A model generated the notes under the pieces. It ran no database searches. It had not been told where the DNA came from and worked only from the letters and a program-made list of their open reading frames with translations. The translations under genes and the position numbers were made by a program. From Paenibacillus ottowii (GTDB lineage Bacteria > Bacillota > Bacilli > Paenibacillales > Paenibacillaceae): DNA of 64,000 nt. The stretch is taken from positions 267,055 to 331,054 of the forward strand of contig NZ_VIJZ01000006.1 of assembly GCF_006874425.1 (NCBI RefSeq), given 5' to 3'. Shown here one piece after another: positions 51,488 through 60,906 of this stretch (position 1 is the stretch's first letter; each line of letters opens with the position of its first letter).

Positions 51488-52192
51488 TTAGTCTTTCTTA
51501 ATATCTACAGGTTTAGCCCCTGCCTGAATTTTGGACTTCAACTGTTGAAGCTGCTCATCCACTTTAAATTGTTTTTCAGCCTCTGCGGGATTAACATAAG
51601 CCTCTCCCGGTGCTTGGCGATAAGGGGCACGCAGTACGTCAGCTTCTGCCTCCATATGCATGATTTTTTCCTCCATGCGGTGGAAGCCCAGTGAAGCAGA
51701 CCCGCTTTCAATCGTGTGCAAGCTATTGATTTGCGACATTTGCTTTTTGGCTTTTGCCATTTGAGCACGGGATACCAGCTCATTACGCTTATTGCGCATT
51801 TTATAGAATTCATCCTTCATCCCGTGAAGCTGCTGTACCAGTTCTTTGGCTTGGAGCTCGGCTTGAGTGTGCAAGTCACGATATTCATCCTGCTTTTGCA
51901 CAAAATAAATCTTCTCGCCCAGCAGCTTACGAGCTACTTCTTCCTGGCCATTTCGCAATGCAGATTCGGCCTGCTTTTCGCGCTCATTGGATACACGCAC
52001 AGCCTCTTCCAAACGCTGCTTCATACGGCGCTCATTTGCCATTTGCTTGGCGACTGTTACCTCAGCCTCGTGAATTTCTGCCTCCATATCGCGCAAGTAC
52101 TGATTTAACATGATAATCGGATCTTCCACTTTATCCAACATTTCATTCACCGATGCTCTTGTCATATCCTTCATTCTTTTAAAGATTCCCAT
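51488..52192 (-). CDS. liaH: PspA/IM30 family protein (LiaH-like)
   Basis: This 234-residue coiled-coil protein of the PspA/IM30/LiaH family ([19 protein letters not shown] start) forms rings on damaged membranes. The predicted coiled coil spans residues 30-190. Its ATG overlaps the pspC stop by one base (TAATG), so it is coupled to pspC. A second paralogue lies at 52685. Confidence 0.9.
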   Translation of the reverse strand: MGIFKRMKDMTRASVNEMLDKVEDPIIMLNQYLRDMEAEIHEAEVTVAKQMANERRMKQRLEEAVRVSNEREKQAESALRNGQEEVARKLLGEKIYFVQKQDEYRDLHTQAELQAKELVQQLHGMKDEFYKMRNKRNELVSRAQMAKAKKQMSQINSLHTIESGSASLGFHRMEEKIMHMEAEADVLRAPYRQAPGEAYVNPAEAEKQFKVDEQLQQLKSKIQAGAKPVDIKKD

Positions 52193-52677
52193 TATTTACG
52201 TTCTCCCTTCTCGAATTGCTCTACTTTTTTACGTAACTCTTCCAGTTCCTTTTTCATTGCTTTTTTCTCGATATCTTCCATCATGGAATCCAGATCACTG
52301 TTGTGCCCTGTATTAAATTTGGATGAATAGCGGGCATCCTGACCAAACGCGTTTGAGTTGCCGTATGCGCCGCCTTGATTGTAACCATTTCCCTGTCCAT
52401 ACTGTGTTCTAGTACTACTACCGCCATAATAGCGTGGGTCTTGATGGGTGTAGGGACCGCTATCTGGACCAAATCCCCCATCGTAAGGAGATCTTGGCTC
52501 CTTGGAAATAACTAACGCAGCAATTACATAAATCATAAATGTGGTGCCTGCTGTAATAAAGAAACTGATCACAACCAGAATACGTATCCAAGTTGAGTCC
52601 ATTCCTGTTGCGTCAGAAAGACCGCCACATACTCCAGTTAATACTCTATCCCGGCTTGATCGGTAAATTCGGGTCAT
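52192..52677 (-). CDS. PspC-domain protein
   Basis: This 161-residue protein has an N-terminal PspC domain (residues 1-60: [19 protein letters not shown], then a span [17 protein letters not shown]). A Gly/Tyr/Asn/Gln-rich linker and a C-terminal charged coiled coil follow. PspC proteins help recruit PspA to membranes. It sits between two PspA genes. Confidence 0.88.
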   Translation of the reverse strand: MTRIYRSSRDRVLTGVCGGLSDATGMDSTWIRILVVISFFITAGTTFMIYVIAALVISKEPRSPYDGGFGPDSGPYTHQDPRYYGGSSTRTQYGQGNGYNQGGAYGNSNAFGQDARYSSKFNTGHNSDLDSMMEDIEKKAMKKELEELRKKVEQFEKGERK

Positions 52678-52684
52678 AATTAAC

Positions 52685-53353
52685 TTACTCCTTCCCGTTG
52701 TTGTTCAGCTTGCTCTTCAGTCTCGCCCACTCTTGTTCGAGTAGCGATCCACCGCTGTGAGCATCCCTCGTATACTCCTCACCCCGGCGCAAATCACGCA
52801 GACTCATTGTTTCTGCTTCCATATCAGCTACCCGGTCTTCCAAGCGGTTGAACATTCGGGGAACATTTCGTCCGCCGTATGTACCTGCCCGTTCGTTCAT
52901 TTGCTGCTGGAGTCTCAACGTTTGTACACGTGCAGCATAATATTGACGCTTACTGTGAACTGTCTCGTACTCTGTCTTTAATGTATCCAGTTGCTGCTCC
53001 AATTCACGTAAGGATTCACGGCTCTGCTCCCACAGTTCTCTATACTGCTCTTCTTTTTCTGCATACAGCATTTTTTCCTGAAGGGCTAGCTTTGCAACGT
53101 GTTCTTCATCTGCTTTCAAGGCCAGAAGCGCTTGTTCCTCCCGTTTGGCCTGCATGGACAATGCATGATCCAACTGCTGCTTCATTTGTCTTGTATGCAC
53201 TGCATACTGCTGATGAAGCTTTTCCGCTTCGGCGATTTCCTTGCGGGTATTATATAGAAACTGGTCAATGAGTTGGACCGGATCTTGACTTTGTTCCAAA
53301 TGCTCATTGAAGGTTGCTACTGTAATATCACGCATTCTTCGAAAAACACTCAT
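52685..53353 (-). CDS. PspA/IM30 family protein, second paralogue
   Basis: This 222-residue coiled-coil PspA-family protein begins MSVFRRMRDITVATFNEHLE. It differs clearly from the paralogue at 51488, so it is an old duplication. It is the second gene of the operon, 7 bases before pspC. Confidence 0.9.
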   Translation of the reverse strand: MSVFRRMRDITVATFNEHLEQSQDPVQLIDQFLYNTRKEIAEAEKLHQQYAVHTRQMKQQLDHALSMQAKREEQALLALKADEEHVAKLALQEKMLYAEKEEQYRELWEQSRESLRELEQQLDTLKTEYETVHSKRQYYAARVQTLRLQQQMNERAGTYGGRNVPRMFNRLEDRVADMEAETMSLRDLRRGEEYTRDAHSGGSLLEQEWARLKSKLNNNGKE

Positions 53354-53440
53354 TGGCGTCTACTCCTTTCACAATTTCGTATTTTCATCATCTCATGCTC
53401 TTTGCTTACGTGCATTTTCTTCTTCCTCACACTGTCACAA

Positions 53441-53752
53441 TTAGTAGCGTCTTCTACGGTCACTCAGCATGGATACACCAAAAATGATTAACCCGATTGC
53501 CAGCAGTGGTCCAATCAGCCAGGACAGCTTGCCCAGTAAAATTAGTACCCCGAGCACAAGCACGATCCAACCGAAGAGTGCATTTCCTCTTTTCACACCG
53601 TAGTACCCCAGCATAATCATGGCTATCGGAATTAAGTAACCAATCAGATGTCCTACAAAGTGACCGAAAAACGGAGTAAACTTACCGAGCAGCATAATCG
53701 AACCCAACACGATCAGTACAATGGCTAACCCATTCCCTTTGTTAACTCTCAT
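53441..53752 (-). CDS. LiaI-like small membrane protein
   Basis: This 103-residue protein is almost all membrane: four short hydrophobic segments separated by Gly-rich turns (LGSIMLLGKFTPFF, LGVLILLGKLSWLIG) with a basic RRRRY end. It matches the LiaI/LiaF transmembrane-domain family. In B. subtilis LiaI anchors LiaH. It is the first gene of the operon. Confidence 0.82.
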   Translation of the reverse strand: MRVNKGNGLAIVLIVLGSIMLLGKFTPFFGHFVGHLIGYLIPIAMIMLGYYGVKRGNALFGWIVLVLGVLILLGKLSWLIGPLLAIGLIIFGVSMLSDRRRRY

Positions 53753-53792
53753 TATTTCTCACCGCCTTTCACTGTGTCTTGCTTATGTTCTT

Positions 53793-53880
53793 ATTGTACG
53801 CGGACCTAGCGTTTGGCAAAACGGACCCCAGACGGTTTTTAAACCTAGACCTAAGTCGGGGGTGAATATAGACCTGCGGC
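53793..53880 (-). promoter_or_regulatory. Probable lia operon promoter with LiaR target
   Basis: A -10 box TACAAT (53793-53798) has no good -35, which fits an activated promoter. Upstream on the minus strand, ACTTAGGTCTAGG and a second CTAGGTC form short repeats that may be the LiaR site. The exact box cannot be settled by eye. Confidence 0.45.
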
Positions 53881-53894
53881 TAACCACTTCTATG

Positions 53895-55106
53895 TTACTC
53901 TAGTGTACGGGCCATCGAGTTTTGCTCACCCGCTTGCTTGGAACGTAGTGAAAGGACGAGACAAGCTAGTAACGCTATAGCTGCAACCATATAAGGCAGA
54001 TTAATATGAACATCGAACAACAGTCCTGCAATTAATGGTCCAATCACATTACCCAAGCTGGTATAGGATGAGTTCATGCCGGCCACAAACCCTTGCTCAT
54101 CCCCGGCCTGTCGCGATAGAGAAGTACTTACTGCCGGGCGAAGGATATCCATAGCCAGAAAAATGATGAAGGTCGTCAGCATAATCATCACGTACTGTTC
54201 GGCAAATAAAGTTAGAAAAATAAACAGTCCTCCGATAGCCAAGCAAAGATGAATTACCTTTTTCTCACCAAAACGGTTAATGATCCAGCCAAATATAGTT
54301 GCTTGCACAACTGCTCCCAAAATAGAGCCTGTCGTTATAATGATGGCGATATCCATCGGTGTAAAACCATATTTATGATCAACAAACAGTCCAAATACCG
54401 TTTCAAAATTCGCCAGCCCAAAAGCAACGACAAATACAATGAGCAAGCCCATGAAATACGGAGATTGATAGGACTTGGCAAACTGTTGTAAAAGATTTTC
54501 TTTTTGACGCGGAAGTTCTCTATTGTACTGTTGTTTTTCCTTGCTTAAAGACTCAGGCAGCACGAGCAGAGACAAAATAGCCGCTATTGCTGCTGCTCCT
54601 GCCGCTGCAAAGAAAGGAATACGTATTCCATAGGCGGCTAACAAACCACCAATTCCTGGCCCGATGATGAAGCCCGTGTTAATTGCTGCATTGATCATCC
54701 CCATCCCCTTGCCTCTTTCCTCAAATGAGGTCACATCAGCGACGTAGGCCATTATAGAAGGAGTGAGCAACGCTGCACCTACCCCGCCCAGGATTCTCGC
54801 AACAAATAACGTAGGAACAGAACTCGCTAGTCCAAAAACAAGCTCTGATAGCATGAAAATGATCATTCCAAAAACAATCAACTTTTTACGTCCATAACGG
54901 TCAGACAATTTTCCAGATAAGGGTGATAATAAAAGCTGCGTCAGCGCAAAAGCTGCAACCATCAGTCCCATGGAAGAACCGTTCATCCCTAGCTCGCTTA
55001 TAAATTTCGGTAACACGGGAACAACTAATCCAATCCCCATAAATGCTAAAAAAATGTTAAGCATCAATAACAGCATTGCTCCCCGATTTCTTGTCAGAAT
55101 AGACAT
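53895..55106 (-). CDS. MFS drug exporter
   Basis: This 403-residue, 12-span major facilitator has motif A (GKLSDRYGRKK) in loop 2-3 and motif C (GFIIGPGIGGLLA) in span 5, the drug:H+ antiporter pattern with 12 spans. The substrate is unknown. ATG at 55106 has GGAAGGGTGG upstream. It follows its likely TetR regulator on the same strand. Confidence 0.9.
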   Translation of the reverse strand: MSILTRNRGAMLLLMLNIFLAFMGIGLVVPVLPKFISELGMNGSSMGLMVAAFALTQLLLSPLSGKLSDRYGRKKLIVFGMIIFMLSELVFGLASSVPTLFVARILGGVGAALLTPSIMAYVADVTSFEERGKGMGMINAAINTGFIIGPGIGGLLAAYGIRIPFFAAAGAAAIAAILSLLVLPESLSKEKQQYNRELPRQKENLLQQFAKSYQSPYFMGLLIVFVVAFGLANFETVFGLFVDHKYGFTPMDIAIIITTGSILGAVVQATIFGWIINRFGEKKVIHLCLAIGGLFIFLTLFAEQYVMIMLTTFIIFLAMDILRPAVSTSLSRQAGDEQGFVAGMNSSYTSLGNVIGPLIAGLLFDVHINLPYMVAAIALLACLVLSLRSKQAGEQNSMARTLE

Positions 55107-55181
55107 ATTTCCACCCTTCCTTTTCAAGAACATTTTATTTATCCTTAGTAAATTTTCAGTATTTCAACTCCAAAAACAAAA

Positions 55182-55203
55182 AAACTTTAATTGTTTTTTT
55201 AGT
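55182..55203. promoter_or_regulatory. Candidate TetR operator before the MFS gene
   Basis: AAACTTTAATTG and the T tract ending in TAGT match the segment at 55836-55857 at 19 of 22 positions. Both lie upstream of the two genes of the pair. Confidence 0.4.
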
Positions 55204-55248
55204 TTTCTTATAAAAAAAGCCCTCCTTTTATAGGCATATATTATTAGA

Positions 55249-55806
55249 CTATTTTTGCTTCTCGACTAACCCAAATAACAATATATCTACAATGGAATAA
55301 GTAGCTTCCTCTACCGTCACACTGTTATCCAGAAAGAAACGCTGATCAAGCGTCAGGTTCACTGAATCAATAATAAGCTTCATGATCAAAGCTTCATTTT
55401 TGTTCACAATAATTCCTTCTCGGATACCCTCCTGAATTAATGTTCTAATTGGAGACCAATCGTTTAAATCTGCATGTACCTTTTTCCATTGCTCAGGATA
55501 ATACTTTTTCATCTGATCCAATATTCTCAAATCATAAAATTTATAGTACAACGGCATCACTCTAATCGATTGTTTTATCTTTTCTAACAAAGATAATTCA
55601 CTGTTTTGGATAATTTGCTCCGTTTTTCGAATCATATCATCATTGGTACGCTCAATAAGCGTCTCTAAAATAAGCGTCTTAGACGAAAAATTTTCATACA
55701 ACGTACGCTTACTGATAGCAAGTCTTTTCGCAAGATCATCCATCGTGAATTTCAAGCCATTTTCATGAACTTCCTCTACAAAAGCTTCCAAAATTCTTTC
55801 TTGCAT
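55249..55806 (-). CDS. TetR-family transcriptional regulator
   Basis: This 185-residue regulator has an N-terminal helix-turn-helix (FTMDDLAKRLAISKRTLYENFSSK) and a helical ligand domain. ATG at 55806 has GAGGA 6 bases upstream and is preferred over the ATG two codons earlier. It probably represses itself and the MFS gene downstream. Confidence 0.88.
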   Translation of the reverse strand: MQERILEAFVEEVHENGLKFTMDDLAKRLAISKRTLYENFSSKTLILETLIERTNDDMIRKTEQIIQNSELSLLEKIKQSIRVMPLYYKFYDLRILDQMKKYYPEQWKKVHADLNDWSPIRTLIQEGIREGIIVNKNEALIMKLIIDSVNLTLDQRFFLDNSVTVEEATYSIVDILLFGLVEKQK

Positions 55807-55835
55807 ATGCATTCCTCATTTCTTTTACACTTAAT

Positions 55836-55857
55836 AAACTATAAATGTTTTTCTAGT
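55836..55857. promoter_or_regulatory. Candidate TetR operator before the tetR gene
   Basis: AAACTATAAATG, a T-rich run and TAGT match the site before the MFS gene at 19 of 22 positions, which fits autoregulation. Confidence 0.4.
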
Positions 55858-55985
55858 ACCATCATCTTACGATAAGATCAAAGCGCTGGTCAAATATCTA
55901 GAAAAGAAACTATGCGAAGTTCTTATCTTTCATTCATCTGACCACCTGATTAATTATGTAGCCGAAATTGAGAATGCAATTAATA

Positions 55986-56027
55986 AAAAGGATGATAAAA
56001 TGCCTTTAAGCATTTTATCATCCTTTT
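55986..56027 (-). terminator. Strong terminator, probably the original tRNA-Leu terminator
   Basis: AAAAGGATGATAAAATGC pairs perfectly over 18 bp with a 6-base loop. On the minus strand a T tract follows. It lies 5 bases past the tRNA-Leu 3' fragment, exactly where a tRNA terminator would be, but 5.8 kb from the intact tRNA. Confidence 0.8.
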
Positions 56028-56032
56028 GTATA

Positions 56033-56074
56033 TACCTGCGAGAGGACTCGAACCTCCACGGTTTCCCACTCGAT
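56033..56074 (-). repeat. 3' fragment of tRNA-Leu (distal attachment repeat)
   Basis: These 42 bases equal the 3' end of the tRNA-Leu gene at 61856-61897 with one mismatch (56037). The match covers the T arm, variable loop and part of the anticodon stem, then stops abruptly. It is in the same orientation as the intact tRNA. Confidence 0.88.
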
Positions 56075-56246
56075 AACGAATTAAAAAACCTTGATAATAC
56101 CTTGTTTAACGAAGTGAAAAAAAACGCTACTCGTCGATTTCGACCGCAAGGTAATCTGTCGATGTACTTTGATATTGAGCAGCGGAATCAACTTCCGTAG
56201 CTATGGTCTGCGACAGGACTAACTCAGTTGCTCAGTATCAAGGAAT

Positions 56247-56486
56247 TTAGAATACTTGTACAACTTCTTTAATATCATCAATTTCCTCAAGAATTGCGCG
56301 CTCAATAGCAACCTTTAACGTAATCGTAGCACTTGGGCAACCATTGCAAGCTCCCAAAAATCTTAATTTTGCTATACCATTCTCAACTTCGACCAGTTCA
56401 GCATCTCCACCGTCACGCAGTAAGAAAGGACGTAGTTTGAGAAGAACTTCCGATACTTCATCGAATAAAACTCCATTTTCATCCAT
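56247..56486 (-). CDS. NifU C-terminal domain (Nfu) Fe-S scaffold
   Basis: This 79-residue Nfu-domain protein has the cluster-binding Cys pair in [14 protein letters not shown] and the [17 protein letters not shown] segment. Nfu proteins carry 4Fe-4S clusters to targets. ATG at 56486 has GGGAGGAG upstream; the frame open to 56522 has no better start. It is last in the Suf cassette. Confidence 0.9.
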   Translation of the reverse strand: MDENGVLFDEVSEVLLKLRPFLLRDGGDAELVEVENGIAKLRFLGACNGCPSATITLKVAIERAILEEIDDIKEVVQVF

Positions 56487-56534
56487 TATTTCAACTCCTC
56501 CCATTGTTTTACCAACCGTCATTCAGACCTTTTT

Positions 56535-56747
56535 TCATCCTAAATCGTCTGAGTGATCCTTTGCTTTTTGCCTAAGAGTGACCTCTTGATCCGAAAGTTC
56601 CCTTATAAGCGTATGAATAGAGTCTAAAGGTATCATCACACCACAACTTGCGCTCAATCCTGACAGCATATGGAGGCAGAACTGAAGTTTTCGTATCTCT
56701 CGAGTAATTTGAGCTAGTTCCGAATCGTCCGAATTATTTTTCTTCAT
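56535..56747 (-). CDS. Small unknown protein in the Suf cassette
   Basis: This 70-residue protein is helical and charged, with two Cys (FCLHML and ASCGVM). GAGGTG lies 7 bases before the ATG at 56747. It is not recognised. Its position between sufB and nfu with short gaps suggests a role in cluster assembly or its control. Confidence 0.65.
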   Translation of the reverse strand: MKKNNSDDSELAQITREIRKLQFCLHMLSGLSASCGVMIPLDSIHTLIRELSDQEVTLRQKAKDHSDDLG

Positions 56748-56798
56748 TACTAGCACCTCATTAAAGAATGATAAGGTTTGATCTATTAAATTAATGAA

Positions 56799-58196
56799 TC
56801 AACCGATGCTTCCTTCCATCTCGAATTGAATCAACCGATTCATTTCAACGGCATATTCCATTGGCAATTCTTTGGTAAACGGTTCAATAAAGCCCATTAC
56901 AATCATTTGTGTAGCATCTTGTTCTGTAAGCCCGCGGCTCATTAAGTAAAACAATTGTTCCTCGGACACTTTGGATACTGTTGCCTCGTGCTCCAAAGTA
57001 ATCTGATCGTTTTTAATTTCATTGTACGGAATCGTATCTGATGTTGACATGTTATCCAATATCAACGTATCGCACTTAATATTGGACTTGGACCCTGCGG
57101 AATCGCGGCTGAAGCTGGACAACCCTCGGTAGTTTACTTTTCCGCCCTGCTTGCTGATGGATTTGGATATAATCGTAGATGTTGTCTGGGGAGCAAGGTG
57201 AATTACCTTCGCGCCAGCATCTTGATGCTGATCTTTACCGGCTACGGCAATAGACAGGATGGACCCCTTGGCTCCCCGCCCTTTCAATAATACCGCCGGA
57301 TACTTCATTGTTACCTTGGAGCCGATGTTGCCGTCCACCCATTCCATTGTGGCATTTTCTTCTGCCACAGCCCTTTGGGTTACCAAGTTGTAGATATTAG
57401 GAGCCCAATTCTGAATGGTCGTGTAACGGACACGGGAATCTTTCCGGCAAATAATTTCAATAACTCCACTATGCAGAGAACTGGTACTATAAATAGGTGC
57501 TGTACATCCTTCAACATAATGGACAAAGCTGCCCTCTTCGGCAATAATTAATGTCCGCTCGAATTGACCCATATTTTCAGAATTAATACGGAAATAACCT
57601 TGTATAGGAACCTCGCAATGAACACCCTTCGGAATGTATACAAAGCTACCGCCTGACCAAACCGCACTATTAAGCGCCGCAAATTTATTGTCTGCGGGAG
57701 GGATAATCGTCCCAAAATGTTGCTTAAACACTTCGGGGTATTGCTTTAATGCAGTATCCGTATCAAGGAAAATAACGCCCTGATCCTCCAGTTCTTTCCG
57801 CATGCTATGATAAACTACTTCCGACTCATATTGAGCGGATACGCCCGCCAGGAACTTTTGCTCCGCTTCAGGGATTCCCAGCTTGTCAAAGGTTGCTTTG
57901 ATCTCGGAAGGAACCTCCTCCCAGGTCTTTCCCTGTTTTTCAGAAGGGCGAACGTAATACTGGATGTCATCAAGATTTAGCCCGGTCAAATCCGCTCCCC
58001 AATTAGGCATCGGCATTTTGTAGAATTGATTCAAAGCTTTCAACCGAAAATTGAGCATCCATTCCGGCTCTTCCTTGATTCGGGAAATTTCCCGGACAAT
58101 TTCTTCCGTTAGACCTTTTCCAGATTGAAAAATAGACTGGTGCTTGTCGCGAAACCCATATTTATATTCGCCCATATCTGGTGCTTTTTTAGCCAT
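56799..58196 (-). CDS. sufB: Fe-S cluster assembly protein SufB
   Basis: This 465-residue scaffold subunit of the SufBCD complex has SNIKCDTLI with the conserved Cys, and [16 protein letters not shown] and [11 protein letters not shown] near the C-terminus. The frame starts with a GTG at 58205, but AAGGAG points to the ATG at 58196, which gives the usual length. It follows sufD by 43 bases. Confidence 0.95.
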   Translation of the reverse strand: MAKKAPDMGEYKYGFRDKHQSIFQSGKGLTEEIVREISRIKEEPEWMLNFRLKALNQFYKMPMPNWGADLTGLNLDDIQYYVRPSEKQGKTWEEVPSEIKATFDKLGIPEAEQKFLAGVSAQYESEVVYHSMRKELEDQGVIFLDTDTALKQYPEVFKQHFGTIIPPADNKFAALNSAVWSGGSFVYIPKGVHCEVPIQGYFRINSENMGQFERTLIIAEEGSFVHYVEGCTAPIYSTSSLHSGVIEIICRKDSRVRYTTIQNWAPNIYNLVTQRAVAEENATMEWVDGNIGSKVTMKYPAVLLKGRGAKGSILSIAVAGKDQHQDAGAKVIHLAPQTTSTIISKSISKQGGKVNYRGLSSFSRDSAGSKSNIKCDTLILDNMSTSDTIPYNEIKNDQITLEHEATVSKVSEEQLFYLMSRGLTEQDATQMIVMGFIEPFTKELPMEYAVEMNRLIQFEMEGSIG

Positions 58197-58239
58197 TAGT
58201 ATCACTCCTTTTTAACCTTTCAAGATTCATTTTGATTTG

Positions 58240-59547
58240 CTATGATCTGCCGAGCTTGCTTTCCACCAAATCTTTTAGGCGACTGCGAACACCTTCCAGC
58301 GGGATCTCCGAAATGATAGGAGCGAGAAATCCGAAAATAACAAGATGTTCGGCTTCACTCCGTGATATCCCGCGCGACATCAGATAATAGATTTGCTCTG
58401 CATTTACTTGCCCCACGGATGCAGCATGACCCGCGGTTACATCATCCTCATCTATCAGCAGGATCGGATTGGCATCGCCGCGAGCTTTAGGACTTAGCAT
58501 AAGCACGCGTTCTGTTTGCTGACCATCACAATGGGTTGCACCTTTTTCAATCTTTGTAATGCCGTTGATAATGGCCGTAGCTTCTTCAAGCATGACTGCA
58601 CGCGTGATCATCTGGCTTACCGAGCTTTTGCCAAAATGCTGAGCTTGAGTTGTATAGCTCGATTTTTGATTGCCTGTGCCAATAGCAATCACCTTATTGT
58701 CGGAGACCGCCCCGTTGCCTTGTAGCAAAGTCTTGGTATCGCTGGCGGTATAACCATTGTTCATCTCACCGATAATCCATTCCACACCCCCATCAGCAAG
58801 AACGACCGCCCGTCGCTGGGTGAAATCTGTTGTAGTTGCAGCAAGCTGATGAACCGAAGCTACTTGCACCTTTGAGCCCGCCCCCGCGAAGACCTCCGTC
58901 ACACCGTTATGCAATACCTTGACATCATCACGACTCGATACACAATTATCCACGTAAGTGATCTTGCTGTTGCTCCCTGCCACAATTAAGACGTGAGGAG
59001 CAAAACACACACCGCTTGTATCGTTAAGAAAGATCGCTTGAATAGGTGCTTCAACCTCTACACCGTCTGGGACATATAGAAAAACGCCACCACTCCATAA
59101 GGCACTGTGTGCAGCAGATAAACGATGCTCTTCTGGCTTTACTGCCTGAAAGAGATAACGTTGAACCAGCTCCTCATGCTCTTTTGCCGCAGTATGCAGA
59201 TCCGTTAAAATGACTCCCTGGGCGGCTAAGCCCTCGGACAATTTCGTATACACTACATCCGAGTTGAACTGAACGATTAGTCCGCCTTTCACCGGAGAAG
59301 CAACCAAACCTTGAACAACCCCCGGCGCTTCCTCCAAACTAGACCACGCATTCTCATCTTTGTAATCTCCACTTTCGTAGATATCCCATTTTTCAAGATT
59401 GATTTTCTCCACTTTAGGCAACTTCAGCGTCCCTGCCAGTTCGAGTGCGTGAACGCGGCGTTCAATCAGCCAACGAGGTTCATCCTTAGCGCTTGACCAT
59501 GCGCGTAAATCGTCCACATTCATTGAAACCCTAGCTTGTATATCCAC
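58240..59547 (-). CDS. sufD: Fe-S cluster assembly protein SufD
   Basis: This 435-residue scaffold subunit is paralogous to SufB. The DVTAGHAASVGQV segment with the conserved His and the IYYLMSRGISRSEAE motif identify it. It starts at GTG with GAGAGGAGG 8 bases upstream. The gap from sufC is 23 bases. No sufS or sufU lies nearby. Confidence 0.93.
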   Translation of the reverse strand: MDIQARVSMNVDDLRAWSSAKDEPRWLIERRVHALELAGTLKLPKVEKINLEKWDIYESGDYKDENAWSSLEEAPGVVQGLVASPVKGGLIVQFNSDVVYTKLSEGLAAQGVILTDLHTAAKEHEELVQRYLFQAVKPEEHRLSAAHSALWSGGVFLYVPDGVEVEAPIQAIFLNDTSGVCFAPHVLIVAGSNSKITYVDNCVSSRDDVKVLHNGVTEVFAGAGSKVQVASVHQLAATTTDFTQRRAVVLADGGVEWIIGEMNNGYTASDTKTLLQGNGAVSDNKVIAIGTGNQKSSYTTQAQHFGKSSVSQMITRAVMLEEATAIINGITKIEKGATHCDGQQTERVLMLSPKARGDANPILLIDEDDVTAGHAASVGQVNAEQIYYLMSRGISRSEAEHLVIFGFLAPIISEIPLEGVRSRLKDLVESKLGRS

Positions 59548-59570
59548 GTGCTGTTCCTCCTCTCCGGCTT

Positions 59571-60347
59571 TTAAGCTTCACTTACCGTCTCATCCGTAAT
59601 CCCAAGTTCCTCCTTCACCCAATCGTACCCTTCAGCCTCCAAACGGTGGGCAAGCTCCGGACCGCCAGATTTAACTATCCGGCCTTGCATCATGACATGC
59701 ACAAAATCCGGGGTAATATAATTCAACAGTCGTTGATAATGGGTGATGATTAAAAAGCCTCTATCCGGGCTGCGCATCTCATTTACGCCATTGGCCACAA
59801 TACGCAGTGCATCAATATCAAGTCCTGAGTCCACTTCATCCAGGATCACAAACTTGGGTTCAAGCAGCATCATTTGCAAAATCTCATTCCGCTTTTTTTC
59901 ACCGCCAGAGAATCCCTCATTCAAATAACGATGCATAAATTCCGGGTTCATCTCTAGCCCCTGCATTTTGCTCTCCATTTCACGGATAAAACGTATTAAG
60001 GATATCTCATCGCCTTCTTCACGCCGTGCATTGATGGCACTTCTAAGAAAATCCGAGTTGGTCACGCCAGCAATTTCACTTGGGTATTGCATAGCGAGGA
60101 ACAAACCTGCCTGGGCACGCTCATCCACCTCCATATCCAGAAGGTCTTCATTGTCCAATGTCACCTTACCGCCAGTAACCTCATATTTGGGATGGCCCAT
60201 TAAAGCTGAAGCCAATGTACTTTTTCCCGTCCCATTAGGCCCCATAATCGCATGAATCTCTCCGCCATGAATCTCCAGTGTGAGCCCTTTTAAAATTTCT
60301 TTCCCTTCAATCTTGGATCTTAATTTCTCAATCTTTAATGTCGTCAT
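59571..60347 (-). CDS. sufC: Fe-S cluster assembly ATPase SufC
   Basis: This 258-residue ABC-type ATPase has Walker A GPNGTGKST, signature GFSGGEKKR and Walker B FVILDEVDSGLDID, all typical of SufC. It overlaps the end of the MarR-type gene by 20 bases, so the two are translationally coupled. Confidence 0.95.
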   Translation of the reverse strand: MTTLKIEKLRSKIEGKEILKGLTLEIHGGEIHAIMGPNGTGKSTLASALMGHPKYEVTGGKVTLDNEDLLDMEVDERAQAGLFLAMQYPSEIAGVTNSDFLRSAINARREEGDEISLIRFIREMESKMQGLEMNPEFMHRYLNEGFSGGEKKRNEILQMMLLEPKFVILDEVDSGLDIDALRIVANGVNEMRSPDRGFLIITHYQRLLNYITPDFVHVMMQGRIVKSGGPELAHRLEAEGYDWVKEELGITDETVSEA

Positions 60348-60849
60348 TTATCATAAACTTCCCTTCGGAGTATTCTTCGGCACGCGCCACCAAATCACTC
60401 ATAAATTTTCCAATAGTCTGCAGCTCAACCTCTGAATAGGCTTCAATGAATTTGTAAAACCTTTCTTCTTTTTCTTTGTGCAGTTCTTTATGCAAATGAT
60501 AAACGTGTCTTCCCTTATCCGTTAAACTAAAGTAAATCTCCTTACGATTGCTGTTCAGTTGGCTTCTCATAATGAAGCCCATTTCCAGCAGCTTTGCACT
60601 AATTTTAGTAATGCTAGCTTTGGACAACCCCATCTTCTCCACAATCCCGGTATGTTTTATCGGTTCATAATCACCAATGCAATCAATAACGTGTACACTA
60701 GTAATATTATTGGAGAGCATGTCAATCTGGTACTTTCTGGCCTGTTGCCGAAACGAGTTAATTTCTTGTTCAGTATACAGCTCATTCAGATGTAGCATTT
60801 TAATATATTGCTCGTAAAGATGACCTTTAAAATGATTTTGAAACTCCAA
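60328..60849 (-). CDS. MarR-family transcriptional regulator
   Basis: This winged-helix regulator has GIVEKMGLSKASITKISAKL and the wing NSNRKEIYFSLTDKGRHVYHL. The frame starts with ATG at 60903 without a ribosome site and inside the promoter region. A TTG at 60849 with GAGGGGAG upstream is preferred (173 residues). It is probably autoregulated by the dyad at 60913-60934 and heads the Suf operon. One Cys (VIDCIGD) could be a redox sensor, but this is a guess. Confidence 0.88.
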   Translation of the reverse strand: MEFQNHFKGHLYEQYIKMLHLNELYTEQEINSFRQQARKYQIDMLSNNITSVHVIDCIGDYEPIKHTGIVEKMGLSKASITKISAKLLEMGFIMRSQLNSNRKEIYFSLTDKGRHVYHLHKELHKEKEERFYKFIEAYSEVELQTIGKFMSDLVARAEEYSEGKFMINDDIKD

Positions 60850-60906
60850 TTTCCCAATCTCCCCTCTCTTGTAGTAGTTGCAGATCAAGTTCAGTGTCAC
60901 CATTAG

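Noticed and set aside
56000..56200. 66-codon frame over the tRNA-Leu fragment
   Set aside because: It starts inside the terminator stem and reads through the tRNA fragment; no ribosome site.
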